Source of the DNA: Patiria miniata
Lineage: Eukaryota; Echinodermata; Asteroidea; Valvatida; Asterinidae
Direction of reading: 5' to 3'
Assembly (NCBI RefSeq): GCF_015706575.1
Contig: NW_024037059.1
Location: 10,515,730-10,579,729 of the forward strand
DNA length: 64,000 nucleotides
In this document: in pieces, positions 20,820 through 32,237 of the stretch
How the letters are laid out: every line of letters starts with the position of its first letter
Position numbering within the stretch: position 1 is the first letter of the stretch
Notes under the pieces: generated by a model
Seen by the model: only the letters and a program-made list of their open reading frames with translations
Told to the model about the DNA's origin: nothing
Databases searched by the model: none
Position numbers and translations under genes: made by a program

Positions 20820-22020
20820 TTTGAATTTTTATGGAAAGGGTTATTGTTCAGGTTTTGGACATGTACAAGCTTTCCACTTCAAAGACAAGCATCGTACGTG
20901 TGCCCCATCATTATGTAGTTAAAAGGCAGAAAATAGTGTAACATCTCTCTTGGGTGGAGTCGTTATAAAATAAGAGTCAAAGATACGGCATCTTACACAC
21001 TAGGCCTGTACATTCACGGGTTATTGTGGATCCAGGTACCCAAACTCCGCAATGACAGGTTTGGCTCTCTGGTACCCGAAAGTGGACCGTTCAGAAAAAA
21101 AACACAAACAAAACACCTTGTATGCTGTCAAGATGTAGTAACATTAATATCCTGTCAAAATGGGTTTTTAAAAAACAAACAGGTAAATATAGTTGTGCGG
21201 CCGCTAAAGAAAGAAATTTTTACTTTTTATACGTACGTGTAGCAAGTTGGATGTAGATCTGACTTGATTTCACTGTTTCCACGTGAATTGACTTCCGAGA
21301 AAATTGGAATTAAAATGCAGTATTAAAGTGGCCGTCGTTTACGGAAAAAAATCCTTAACTTGACAATTGTAAAGTTGCAATTGTAATGCTTGTTTTTAAT
21401 TCACGAGGTAATGACCCTGCAGTGTTTAGACGACGAGGCCTACAAGTTTAAGAGTTACGGATGTGAGATTGCGCAACAGCAATGGTATTTCAAAGGACCC
21501 CTGATATTAATTAAGCCCCACATGTGCACTGCACAGAGTGTGTTATACTGTGCTGATTGGACGGCATGTGTGCGAGGTGGAATCACTGTCTTTGTTGCGT
21601 GATTGGTCTACTACGACTTAATTCTTGGCCACTTTTATGTGTTCTTTTTGGTTGTTCAGGAATCGGGGCGGGCCCACTGCTCTCTATGCACTGGATCATC
21701 AGTGCAGCAGGGATTGTCAATATGCGTGATTTGAATTCACCGCGCAGTCATCTTGGTAGAGGCCCATTCACAAACTGCATTCATGTAATGCAGAGGCTTC
21801 AATCGCAGTCATTCATTGGCGGAGCCGCGCCAGTGTATAGATATCAGTGGGCGAGCCGCATGCATGTCACAACGTCTGTAACAGCCTGTGATTGGTCAAC
21901 TGCATGGAATGGGCCACAATCAATTTGTAAAGTCAAGCCTCGTCCAAAGCTATGTATTGCGGCAGTTCTTAAAAAAATCTCTAGTCTATGTCAAAAATAT
22001 CTAGCACAATGGATAAAAGG
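20820..22020. other. Non-coding stretch with repeated ATTGG boxes
   Basis: Four TGATTGG/CATTGG boxes fall at about 21553, 21601, 21814 and 21891. Open frames here (for example 21557-22030) have no recognisable motif. It could be promoter-like or chance. Confidence 0.25.
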
Positions 22021-22022
22021 GG

Positions 22023-22738
22023 TCATATAGTGTAACAGGCCATCTTAGACAAGGTTACGATCTTGGCTTTGTGCTTGTTACTGATTCCAATTATTTCAGG
22101 GACGCTAGGATCTTTGATGTCTGTTTCTGCTCTAAAGCACTTTTGTTGCTGTGGTGCTTCGTCTGAAGTGGCCCACAAGTTGACTTGCCCCCTATATTGC
22201 AGTCTGAATTTGGCGTGACACATCAAGTCCCTTGTTGATGGAGAGTTGTAACTTATGCATAGCACGGCCAACATCAAGGGTGTTGTTCTGTTGCCCCATG
22301 TCCTTGACATTGCAGCATTATCGTGCACATCGGCCGACACTTTCCCTGTCAGCTCCCAGTGCGTAATAACTGTGCAAGACGGGCCAATAGGTCTCTAGTG
22401 TCTTCAGTTGGACTTGAAGTGGGTATAAGGACGGGTGATGTAAGTTACTCTGTACATTTTCTGATTCTAGTATCAAATTTGGCAATGCGCTCTGCGCTGT
22501 CATTTTAATCTTCTTGGTGGTTGCTTGAGCATCTGATTGCTCTATTTCCTGGGTGCATATGTGTTTACAGAGATCCTCTTTAGCGTGATACCTGTAACAG
22601 TTTTGAATGGGAAAATAATCGTAAGGATTTACATCATATGGCCAGTAAACAACAGTCCTGATTCCTTTACCTTCTTGTAGAACAGAACATACATGTTGTA
22701 TATGTTGTGTTATGGTACTGAACCTGAATAAGTTGATG
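22023..22738 (-). pseudogene. Unknown Cys/His-containing ORF remnant
   Basis: The minus strand is open from about 22738 to 22318 and includes YWPYDVNPYDYFPIQNC, YRYHAKEDLCKHIC and QSALPNLILESENV. The story continues in another frame to 22023 (MSADVHDNAAMSRTWG ... IVTLSKMACYTI). One frameshift near 22320-22340 is the simplest reading. The C-x-C/H pattern suggests a metal-binding segment. The family is not recognised, and a transposon origin is likely from context. Confidence 0.3.
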
Positions 22739-22889
22739 CCATGTTAATGGATCTAATTTTGAAGACAAGCGGTACTCTTTAAAAAAGAAGGAAATTTTAA
22801 GTCATTGCCGGCCCATGGCCGGACCAACACGATCCATATCATGCGATAACATCTGTCGTGCGTGGACTGCCATGTTCAGGCCTTGAATT

Positions 22890-23010
22890 AGGGAATTTTT
22901 AGGGCAAGGCCACTTTGGCCTTGAATGAAGCAAAATTATAGAGGGCACCAAGGCCAGTAGGAAGGGCACCAAGGCCAAACTAATGTGCAAAAGGGGGCAC
23001 AGAGGCCAGC
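22890..23010. repeat. GGCCA-motif repeat cluster, copy 1
   Basis: Repeated GGGCACCAAGGCCA-like units (near 22943, 22965, 22988). A related cluster lies at 23785-23890. The two may be subterminal regions of one element or a dispersed minisatellite. Confidence 0.45.
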
Positions 23011-23576
23011 TAAAAAATTGCGAATTTATATCAGCAATCATGTAGTTTAGGGCCCCTCTTAGTTTCGATCAACTTTGAGTCAAAGGTGTTTTTATTATTC
23101 AAAAAATTACCTTTTTAACCTAAAGCAGACTTCTCTCAGCTTAAATGACACCTATTTTGTTATTTTGAACACTTTTTGGGGATAGAAATTACGTATTTTG
23201 TAAGCGGTTTGGTTAGTGACGTGCGATCGCCATCTCTATTTTCGTGTTGCATTTTTTCATGTCGTTGTCATCGTCATTTTACACCCGAATTCCCCTCAAA
23301 AATTCCAAACCCTTCCCTCTATCTATGACCTACCTGCATGTTCTTAATGTGGATTATAAATTGATTTTGTTATCTTAGGGAATTGGGCCCATAATTAATA
23401 CCCGATCGCCATATGCATCCGCTTTTGACAATCGGAACGCCATGTGCTAGCGTGTTTTGACTACTGCCCCGAGCTGGTTTGCCTCGTACAGGACATGCAC
23501 GAACATCTATGCGTTCTGTACCGCGCATGCAGGCACTGAGAAAATACAGGAACTGGAGGTTCATTTGTCAGTGTAC

Positions 23577-23603
23577 GTACGTACGTATGTGTGCATGTGT
23601 ACA
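23577..23603. repeat. GTAC/ACGT microsatellite
   Basis: Run of GTACGTACGTAC followed by GTGTGCATGTGT. Simple repeat. Confidence 0.7.
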
Positions 23604-23784
23604 ATGGGGAATCGCCGGTGTTTGGCCGCGGCCGGCTGGTCGTACTGCGCATGTGATTGATTCAGCGAGATTTTACGACAACTGATTGGGCTGGCATGGC
23701 ATCGAAATAAATTGTCAATGTGTGAAAAAACAACTGAAATCAAGGATTGTAGTGGTTTTAATAGGCTGACCGATGTTTTTGCAA

Positions 23785-23890
23785 AAAGGGCACGACGGCC
23801 AGGTAAATATGGGGCAAGGCAAAAGTGGCCGTGAAGACGGGCATTTTTTGTGGGCCACCTCGGCCAGTAAGAAGGCAATGACGGCACTGG
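23785..23890. repeat. GGCCA-motif repeat cluster, copy 2
   Basis: GGGCACGACGGCCAG, GTGGCCGTGAAG and GGCCACCTCGGCCAGTAAGAAGG units related to 22890-23010, more diverged. Confidence 0.4.
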
Positions 23891-24262
23891 CACGTGGTGA
23901 CGTTCACACAGAAAATTGTGCTTCATAAAATCACCACAAACAAAAGCATTGCTTTAATAAAAGCAGAAAATGCACTAGTGCTAATGTGCTTCCCGAAGCA
24001 CGGATATCAGCCTAAATAGCCGCTTTAACGGTTCGTCTGCACATCTGTTCCTTACTCTATGGTCTGAACTGACTCGCGTGCACTGTCAAAATTGCTTGGT
24101 CTAAACCATTAACTGACAACATTTGACATTACACCCACCGAGAAAATACATGAAACATTGGTAATCTCTGTAGATGAATCCTCCTTAAACATCAAAAATT
24201 GATCACAGCGATAGTGTTGTTTATTGGCCTTCGTACTTTTGAATATACAGTGTAGTCATGCC

Positions 24263-24633
24263 GATCACAAAACCTGCCATATCTGTGTTTCACACATTGC
24301 ATGCAGTGTATGCTAACCCTGCAAGTTTATAAAACAAAACTTGCCGTAACTCGGTTTCTGCGAATACACTGCCCCCCCCCCCCCCAAGCTGATAACAAAA
24401 CTTGTCATATGTGTGTTTCCCGCAATGCACGAAGTGTATGCTAACTAAGCAAGTTTATACAAAACTTGTCATAACTCAGGTTCCTCGAATACACATAATG
24501 CATGCGAACTGGCCCGGTACCGAGCTGATAACAAAACTTGCCATATCTGTGTTTCCCGCAATGCACGTCGTGTATGCTAACCAAGTTTGTACAAAACTTG
24601 CCATAACTCCATTTCCTCGAATACACAGAGATT
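24263..24633. repeat. Tandem repeat, about 128-136-bp unit
   Basis: Three copies starting at 24263, 24391 and 24527. Each has two half-units beginning ACAAAACTTGYCATA and ACAAAACTTGYCRTAACTC. Open frames inside follow the repeat and are not considered genes. Confidence 0.8.
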
Positions 24634-24877
24634 CCAACATTGAATTTCTAAAAAGAGTAGCAAGTAAATTTTTTTTATTTGCGAGTGCGAAGCCTAAGTG
24701 TTTTCTAAGTAAATGCTTCGTTTTTGTCAATGCTAAATTTGACTTTTTAGGACTTGTTATTGCATTTCATGGCTGCCATTGAAAATAGAAAAACACTGTA
24801 CAAAGTCTTGAAAAGATTTTAGTTTCCTCTTTTTTTGTGACTTCCCAGTTGCATGCCTGAAACCATAATCGTTACTC

Positions 24878-25200
24878 TATGTTATGCTACCTAGCTCATT
24901 TTCAGGCAATGTTGTGATGAACAAACAGACAGTTTTTGTATTAGCATCAACAGAACTAGACTGTTTTAATGTAAAGTCTCATCCACCCTCCTTTCCACAA
25001 ATTACAATCACCAGTTAGTACATGTACACTGTAGTTGTGTTGGCACTGTTACTTGCAATCTTGTAATGTGATGTTATCTAGCTAATTTTCAGGCACTGTT
25101 GTGATGAATAAACAGATAATGCATCAACAGAACAACTAGACTTGTTTATGTAGAAAGTCTTATTCAGCTTCCTTTCCAAAAATTACAAAACAGTACTCAC
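24878..25200. repeat. Diverged tandem duplication, about 180-bp unit
   Basis: 24878-25015 and 25062-25200 share TAGCTCATTTTCAGGCA/GTTGTGATGAA, AACAGAAC...CTAGACT and CTTTCCACAAATTACAA in the same order. Non-coding. Confidence 0.65.
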
Positions 25201-26364
25201 ATGAATTCTGTTAGACAGTTGAAAGAATCAAAATGGACATGTTTACTTGGATCCAGACAGCTGGGCATATGTTGCCGACTTAGCCTTCTGCAGAGTGGCT
25301 AGGCTGTAGGTTTGGCGGTGGCACACTGTACCCTTTGCAACTATAAATTGTTTGTGGGTGATCAGACTACTCAGGGTCTCCGTCTTCATATTGGGGCGAA
25401 ACTCCGTCCTGTTTTTCGTGACCAGACTAAAGATTCTCTCACAGTCTGCGTTGGAATGAAATATACAAAGAATGGCTAGCATCACCTTGGACAAGAGGCT
25501 GTATATCAGTTGACCATTGCCATCTTTTTGCCGGCTCATTAGATGCCACTGAGTGTCAGCTCTGTCGCAACTTGTGATGCTTTCCGGCAAGTCCCTTGTT
25601 TGATAAACCATGAACTCCCTTTCAAGCTTGTCATTGTCGTTAGAATTAAGTTGGATGCAGAGAAAATGTTGGACGAAGAATTCAACAGAGGCAAATTCCA
25701 TGTCTTCTCCAACAGTCACGTCAACAACTGCAGCATGAGAAAGTACGGGATCATCATATGGGAATTTCTTCAGCATGTACTCCACAGCCTTGGAGAAGAA
25801 GCGACGTACAGAAGCATAAAATTTGGGGAGATCCAGCTCCTTGCTATTGGTGTTTGCTGCAATGAAGTCATTTGTTTTCTTTCCCACAAACAGGCTTTGA
25901 TCACTCTTCTGATTCTGGATGTTTTGGTGCTGCACTTGAGTGATTTTCTTAGATGCATTGACAACACTTGGCTTGACAAAGCAGTTTAGCAGATCCTTCA
26001 GTTGTTGGAGTAGAGTTCTGAGTAGAATGTGGATGCATGGCTTGTCCAGTTGCAGCAAGGTATTTGCCTGATCAAAGATTAGCAGTACAGCATCTAAGAA
26101 GTAGCAGAAGAGTTGGAAGTTCAAGTCCTGCATATTCTTGCGTACTCTCTCCACTCTCTGTTGTGGCAATGATCTGGAACTTGGCTGTGGTCTTTGCTGG
26201 CCATCTGTCTTCTGCCGTGTTGACGTAGATTTCGAGCTCTTGTCCAGATCGGCAGTTTTTTTCTGAGCCTGCTTTGACCCAGCCAGACTCCCCTGCTGGA
26301 AGAGACATCCTGACAGGTCAAACTCTCCATCAACCCTCTGTTGAGAGTTTTCACTGCCACTGTT

Positions 26365-26830
26365 GCTGCTGGTGGCCTGTGTGCTTTTGCTGCTGGGTTG
26401 GGTGCCCTTGCTGGTGGCCTGGGTGCTTTTGCTGCTGGGTTGGGTGCTCTTGCTGGTGGCCTGGGTAATCTTGCTGCTGTGTTGGGTGCTCTTGCTGGTG
26501 GCGTGGGTAATCTTGTAGCTGGATTTGGTGCTCTTGCTGGTGGCCTGGGTAATCTTGCTGCTGTGTTGGGTGCTCTTGCTGGTGGCCTGGGTAATCTTGC
26601 TGCTGTGTTGGGTGCTCTTGCTGGTGGCCTGGGTAATCTTGCTGCTGGGTTTGGTGCTCTTGCTGGTGACCTGGGTAATCTTGCTGCTGTGTTGGGTGCT
26701 CTTGCTGGTGGCCTGGGTAATCTTGCTGCTGTGTTGGGTGCTCTTGCTGGTGGCGTGGGTAATCTTGCTGCTGGGTTTGGTGCTCTTGCTGGTGGCCTGG
26801 GTAATCTTGCGGCTGGATTGGGTGCTCTTG
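26365..26830 (-). repeat. 42-bp coding minisatellite in the hAT-like gene
   Basis: About eleven tandem 42-bp units (plus strand GGTGCTCTTGCTGGTGGCCT..., 14 codons on the minus strand: KITQATSKSTQHSS-type). Because 42 is a multiple of three and the units lack stops, long open frames exist in several other frames. Only the minus-strand Lys/Thr/Ser frame is continuous with the transposase domain. Confidence 0.9.
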
Positions 26831-26861
26831 CTCTCAATCAACTTGAACTGTTTGTTGTGAG

Positions 26862-26915
26862 ACGCTGTGATCGTTGTAGAGCGCCATATAAATGCTTGGT
26901 ATTATTATTATTAAC
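26862..26915 (+). mobile_element. 5'-truncated SINE/LINE tail insertion
   Basis: GTAGAGCGCCATATAAATGCTTGG followed by a TATTATTATT run, like the tail at 10889-10962. It sits in the middle of the hAT coding region, between the LLRYFKDQ segment and the minisatellite. This is a recent small retroposition event. Confidence 0.6.
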
Positions 26916-27856
26916 TGGTCTTTGAAATACCTCAGCAAAGCAGGCCATTGCTCGAGCAACCTACTTATGCATTGGGAGAGGGAGAGCCAGCGTGTGCTGA
27001 CATACTTCACAATTTTCTTTATCTGAACACCACACGGTTTTTGAAACTGCACAAGTTCTTGCTTTCTCTTGCTGGACTTCTGAAAGTAAAAGTAAATGTC
27101 CACAAGCCCATCTTCAACAGACACTGGAAATTGAGCATTAGCTTTCTCAGCTGCGAGATGCATTAGATGACATGGGCATCCAAGCATATAGATGGCATCG
27201 TTGGTCCTCTTGATGTAGCCTGCCAAACCACGCTGCATTCCTAGCATGACATTGGCGTTGGACATTGGTTAAATTGAAACTTCAAGTCTACATTTTGGTG
27301 GGACAATTTCACTGTCATCAGTTGAACTACTGGAACCTTCGTCACTTGATGAGTCTTCTGTATCTTCAACATCAGGGAGAGCTGGGGCAGCTGGTGGAGG
27401 TGGGCAAGTGATATTGCGTGTCTGAGGGGTGCAGTACTCGCGTATACTATGGAACAGGTACTCCAAACGCTTCGCAGACAGACCTGGGGGAGGAGTTGGC
27501 GCAGGAAGTTTCTTGGCAGGCATGGCAATGGGACTGAGTAAGAGCTGAACTCTTGTCTCTGGAGAGTCAGCGTAGGCTTTCACGAAGGCTGCCCTGGATC
27601 ATCTTTGCAGAACCTTTAATAAAGCAAATGGAAATAATTCTATTTGAATATTATTACTTAATATTAAGTTTTAATATTGGGAGCACAAGTAGAATGGTTT
27701 GTATGATGGTGGTGGTGCTAGGAAGGGGTTACAGAGCTTATAAAGGAACAACCACATGAAGCATAAACAATAAGTCCAAAACAAATTCTGCTGTCGAGGG
27801 TAGGTAGTTGGGAAATTTAGTTTTTGCACTTTTGTTCAATGCAGATTAGATTGACA

Positions 27857-29206
27857 TCATAGCGCAAAACACAGACTTTTCCGGGTTTCATTTAACCTCA
27901 TGTGGTGGTAGCCTTTGATACCTGGTAGAACTCGGAAGAAGGGTTTCAGGAATGCCTGCCAGTTGTACATCACGGTGCTGGTACCATCCTCGGTGCCAAC
28001 AAGCTGTGGAATGTTCACACCACTGGTTGTACTTGTGCAAACAACCTCCTCAAGATCGCCTGGGCAGCTTACGACGCACTTCCTATACCTCTGTTTAAGC
28101 AGGCCAAAGCACCAATCCGGTGAAAATTTTGTGTGGCCGGCAATGAGGAAATTTACGGTTATGCTATCATGAAAACCATGAATTGTTGGCCAGATAAAAT
28201 ACCACATGACAAAATTGTTCTTGTTCTGCCCAGAACAATTGTCACAGTGGAGTTCAACGTCCTTCTCACCCTGGCCATAGTGCAGAAAAAAATGATGTAA
28301 ATAACTCAACACTGCGTTAGATCCCTTGGATGCTGACATGCCCTCGTCCACTAGGTAATTTACTTGTTGAGGTATTCCTTCGCAGCAAACTTCAAATATG
28401 CCGCACTTACTGTACGAAGGCAAAGGAAATACAAGGGTCCTGGTTGGTTCGGATTGAGGGGATAGTGGACTTGCTGCGCAAAGTTGAAGCTGTAATGCAC
28501 TGTTCCCCGTCGAGAAGCTGGCTGATGATGACCAAGGTGTTCGTCCCAGACAGCCTGCTGGCAATTTTCAACCATGGACCAGTAGAGTTCACGATCCAGG
28601 TTCACAACCCGTAGGTGCTCTTCCTGCCGTCTCAGCTGTTCCAGCTTTTCTCCCTCCAGCTGGTTGGCGCTCTGGTAAACAAGGCTATTGTTGTGTTGAC
28701 ATACCCAGCATAGATCTGTCTTCAGTCTGGTGGGCAACACAGCTTTGAGAATGTCCATCGCTTCACAATGCAAAACTCTGGATCGCCTGGCATCAGACAT
28801 GAAAAAAATAAATATAAAATTAATTCTACAATCCACCATAACGTGGGCTTACTGGCATTATTGTGGTGTACAATAATAACAATGACCCTCTTTTCCTATC
28901 ATTTAACAAATTGATAATTGTTTTTATTAATGAATATACCTGCAAGTCTCCGTGTCGAGTTCCTATCTTCCAAGTAAGTCTTGTATTTCCTCCATACTGA
29001 TGATTTCGTCTCAGATGAAGGAAGTAGACGTACCCTTGGGTCCTGGCACTTCACCCCACTGACATGACCAGGTATCACCAATGCATGCTCCTCGGCATAG
29101 GAGCTGATGAACTGGACCACCCGCTCAATGTCCTTTACCTTCAGAGCTTTTCTGTTAAGCCTCCTTCCTCCTGACTTGGTGTTATGGGGGCAGCTCCTTC
29201 TTGTCT
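27857..29206 (-). pseudogene. RNase H-like transposon protein (DUF7869-like)
   Basis: Parts on the minus strand: IERVVQFISSYAEEHALVIPGHVSG (shown as two motifs: IERVVQFISS and PGHVSG), about 28940-29206; then TDLCWVCQHN (metal-binding type, near 28710); FNFAQQVHYPLNPNQPGP (near 28450); then VELHCDNCSGQNKNN and FLIAGHTKFSPDWCFG (28080-28260). DxC-GQNKN and GHTKF-PD are the core signature of this family as I remember it. A GT-AG intron is likely between about 28944 and 28786. One frameshift near 28430 separates the two main frames. The first acidic residue of the usual DFAQQ is N here. It is probably a dead transposase or relative, and the family name is not certain. Confidence 0.55.
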
Positions 29207-29301
29207 ATGGGTCATTCCGCCAGGTTGGGTCAATAAGTGTGACACACATAACAAAATTTCAAAGTGCAGCTTTTCAAATTTTAAGCAAATATTAAAAGTC
29301 C

Positions 29302-29899
29302 ACAAATATTCACCATTCATAATTTCTTAAACTTTTTATTGCAGCATGTGCATGGAAAATGCAGTAATCTATTACAATAACAGTGTGCACTTTCCAAATA
29401 CCCATGTAACAAGGACACCATTCTAACACCAATATAGTTATAGCAAGGTATAGGTCACAGATAAAGTTTCCCAATGGCTCATTTTATTTGTTGTTTTGGT
29501 AATCAATAACATTTCATGCATAAACATTGCAGCCAAGATAGAAATTCTTACATTTTAATTATATAAATTCAGTGGGAAAACAATCTACTGTATATGGTGA
29601 AGTTAAATGATATGCAAAAAATTCCCTCTCCTTAGCAATATTCCTGTTTTCTCAAGACTCACTCCATGACAGCACTTATTTTGGCTTCTGCAGAGAAGAG
29701 CAGAAATGAGCAACACAACTATGAACAATTGTAATGCTGCACGATCAGGAAATGGATTAAATTTGTTGCTCATATAGATGTTACCCACGTAACAAGGACA
29801 CCGTATCTCTGTTACATCTTTCATTGCAAGGCTTTAAAGTTTGAGTCAAGAAACTAAATGTTAATATGTTGGATATTCAAATAAAACTTGACCACTCAA
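29302..29899. repeat. Long direct repeat, left copy
   Basis: Very similar (about 95 percent by eye) to 31607-32199, starting CAAATATTCACCATTCATAA and ending at AACCACTCA-like sequence. It has no long ORF and contains two GTAACAAGGACACC boxes. The separation of 2.3 kb would fit a tandem duplication or the ends of a non-coding element. Confidence 0.85.
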
Positions 29900-31606
29900 C
29901 ATGGTGGTTGAAGTATACTTTGCATTCAGTTCTGAATCACTCAGTCTGTGACTTGTCAGGTGTCGACTGCCTTCATCATCGTTTGTAAAGGTAAGATGGT
30001 TCACACACAGCGGTTATTTACATGTATGTTTTCCCCAATTTTAAGCACTTGTGACAGCTCATTTACATATTTATCCTGCACAGCGCCCTCGCTTGACCCT
30101 TAAGGTAAAGCTCACACTTGTCCTTTGTCTTGAGTGAGTCATTCCACCACTAGCTCTGTCACTGTTAACACCGCACAGCTAGTGTCCTGCTTCCTTCTAC
30201 ACATGTTCTTAGTTAATGCCTCAAGATTTTGTGGATGACTCGACTGGGGTAAGAATTCATTTATATTGTTTTAATAGTTGTTCTTATTGCTGAAGTTCCT
30301 AAGTTTCTTTTTATTGAGACTTTGTGGACACTTTTTGATTAATTCTGAAGTTAGCTTGAGTATTCTTAAACTTTACTCTGATTACTGAAATTTAAAGTGG
30401 ATTCATTCATTGATGGTCTTTAGGAAGCCCAGATTCACTGTGTTGTTGTATTTATTATTGCATATTTAGGAAAGATCATCCTTTTGATGACTTTCTGTGT
30501 TTAGAGATATAATCTATTTCCATGGATTTGAAGGATTTAGATTTCCCTAACTTTGATTACATGTACATGTATATCCACCTTATTTCTTGTTCACATTTAG
30601 TTATTTTCTTGAGTACACAAAGTTCAAGAATAGATTTCCTTATTTTACAATATATTCCTCATCATCTATTTTCCACTTTTTTATGAACATATTCTTAGAT
30701 TTATACTTAAGTGTATAAATTCATAGTTCCTTTGTCCTGTGTAGATGCCCATAGTGCAGTGTAGTATAGCCACTGTTTAGACCCTTAATCCCCTAAGTTG
30801 CTGCATATATAATGAGGTGCACTCAGTTTCTTGGAAGACACCATACCTTAGTACAGGGAGGCAGGAAGTCTGCCAAGTATGTTTATTACCCTGCAGAGAT
30901 TTCTTTTGTCCAGTGTTTATTGGAGCGTGTGACCTAAGATACCAGTAGTGTCTTATTAGACTGGCACACTAGTCCTTAAGTTTATGTGATGCAGCATATA
31001 TTACTCATATTTCTCTTTTTACACTTAATTAAGCATGCCATCTGCATATTTGTTTAGCATTTATTTAGTTATGTTATTTCTCCATAGTCCTTTCTTATGA
31101 TATTAATTCATTTTTCCTAAGTTAGTTTCTTTATGGATCCTTAGGTTATAATGATGAGTGGACTGATTTAAGTCTATGGTTTGCTGAGTCCATAGTCATA
31201 TATTTAGAGGTCACTGCACATGTGCTTTAGTTATTTCCTATTTTGTCTTTGCAAGTTAAAGCATTCACATGCCTTGTATTAATTCATTTTGGAATTTAAC
31301 TTGACTTTACGGTTAGAAGCAAATTGTGTTATCGAGTTCGATTTATCTCTTTTGATTGCATTAGATTCTCTGAGGATTATTATTGTTCTTTTTATAATTA
31401 TCTTTGCTGGATTGGTATTTCCTAAAGCATTGTATTTATATGGAATTTCTATTTTGTATCTTTTCAGGGTTTGTTTTGTTTGTGTAAGATGCAGTTCACC
31501 ATTAAATGAACCAGTCACAGTAAATGTACACCATCCTTGTCGTGTCACATTTCCCAGTGTCACACACTCTTGTTACAAGTCTAGAAACAATACAATTTCA
31601 ACTTCT
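29900..31606. other. AT-rich non-coding sequence between direct repeats
   Basis: No coding family, RNA gene or clear repeat is seen in about 1.7 kb. Open frames are short. If the flanking repeats are element ends, this is the interior of a non-autonomous element. Confidence 0.4.
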
Positions 31607-32199
31607 CAAATATTCACCATTCATAATTTCTATAATTTTGTATTGCAGCATGTGCATGGAAAATGCAGTAATCTATTACAATAACAGTGTGCAATTTCCT
31701 AATACCCATGTAACAAGGACACCATTTTAACACTGTAGTTATAGCAAGGTCTAGGTCACAGATAAAGTTTCCCAATGGCTCTTTTCATTTGTTATTTCGG
31801 AAATCAATAACATCTCACCCATATACATTGCAGCCAAGATGGAAATTCTTACATTTTAATTATATAAATTCAGTGGGAAAACAATCTACTGTATATGGTG
31901 AAGTTAAATGATATGCCAAAAATTCCCTCTCTTTAGCAATATTCCTGTTTTCTCAAGACTCACTCCATGACATCACTTATTTTGGCTTCTGCAGAGAAGA
32001 GCAGAAATGAGCAACACAACTATGAACAATTGTAATGCTGCACGATCAGGAAATGGATTAAATTTGTTGCTCATATAGATGTTACCCACGTAACAAGGAC
32101 ACCGTATCTCTGTTACATCTTTCATTGCAAGGCCTCAAAGTTTGAGTCAAGAAACTAAATGTTAATATGTTGGATATCCAAATAAAACATAACCACTCA
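31607..32199. repeat. Long direct repeat, right copy
   Basis: Second copy of the repeat at 29302-29899. It lies directly downstream (minus strand) of the last exon of the gene at 32238-35843 and may form part of that gene's 3' untranslated region. Confidence 0.85.
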
Positions 32200-32237
32200 T
32201 AATCGTGTGATTTGTAATATTTTTGTGTTCATGTTGT

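Larger units (their letters stand above)
25243..27583 (-). pseudogene. hAT transposase-like gene split by retroposon tail
   Basis: On the minus strand: a Pro/Ser-rich acidic segment (about 27269-27583), then SNANVMLGMQRG, GCPCHLMHLAAEKAN, KSSKRKQEL and STRWLSLSQCISRLLEQW (about 26920-27265), all typical of hAT cores. Next comes a 532-residue open frame (25243-26841) starting with a Lys/Ser/Thr repeat and ending with the hAT dimerisation motif ILCIFHSNADCERIFSLV (about 25400-25480). The RNase H-like core is interrupted at about 26862-26915 by a short retroposon tail, which introduces a stop. The long frame downstream is otherwise uninterrupted. The N-terminal DNA-binding finger is not evident. 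It may be a recent transposon or a former domesticated gene. Confidence 0.75.

Noticed and set aside
21550-21910. Four ATTGG boxes as a promoter
   Set aside because: No downstream gene or TATA/initiator pattern; spacing irregular.
26341-26925. Long plus-strand Gly/Ala/Leu frames opposite the hAT gene
   Set aside because: They exist only because the 42-bp repeat has no stops; they do not continue into non-repeat sequence with any domain.
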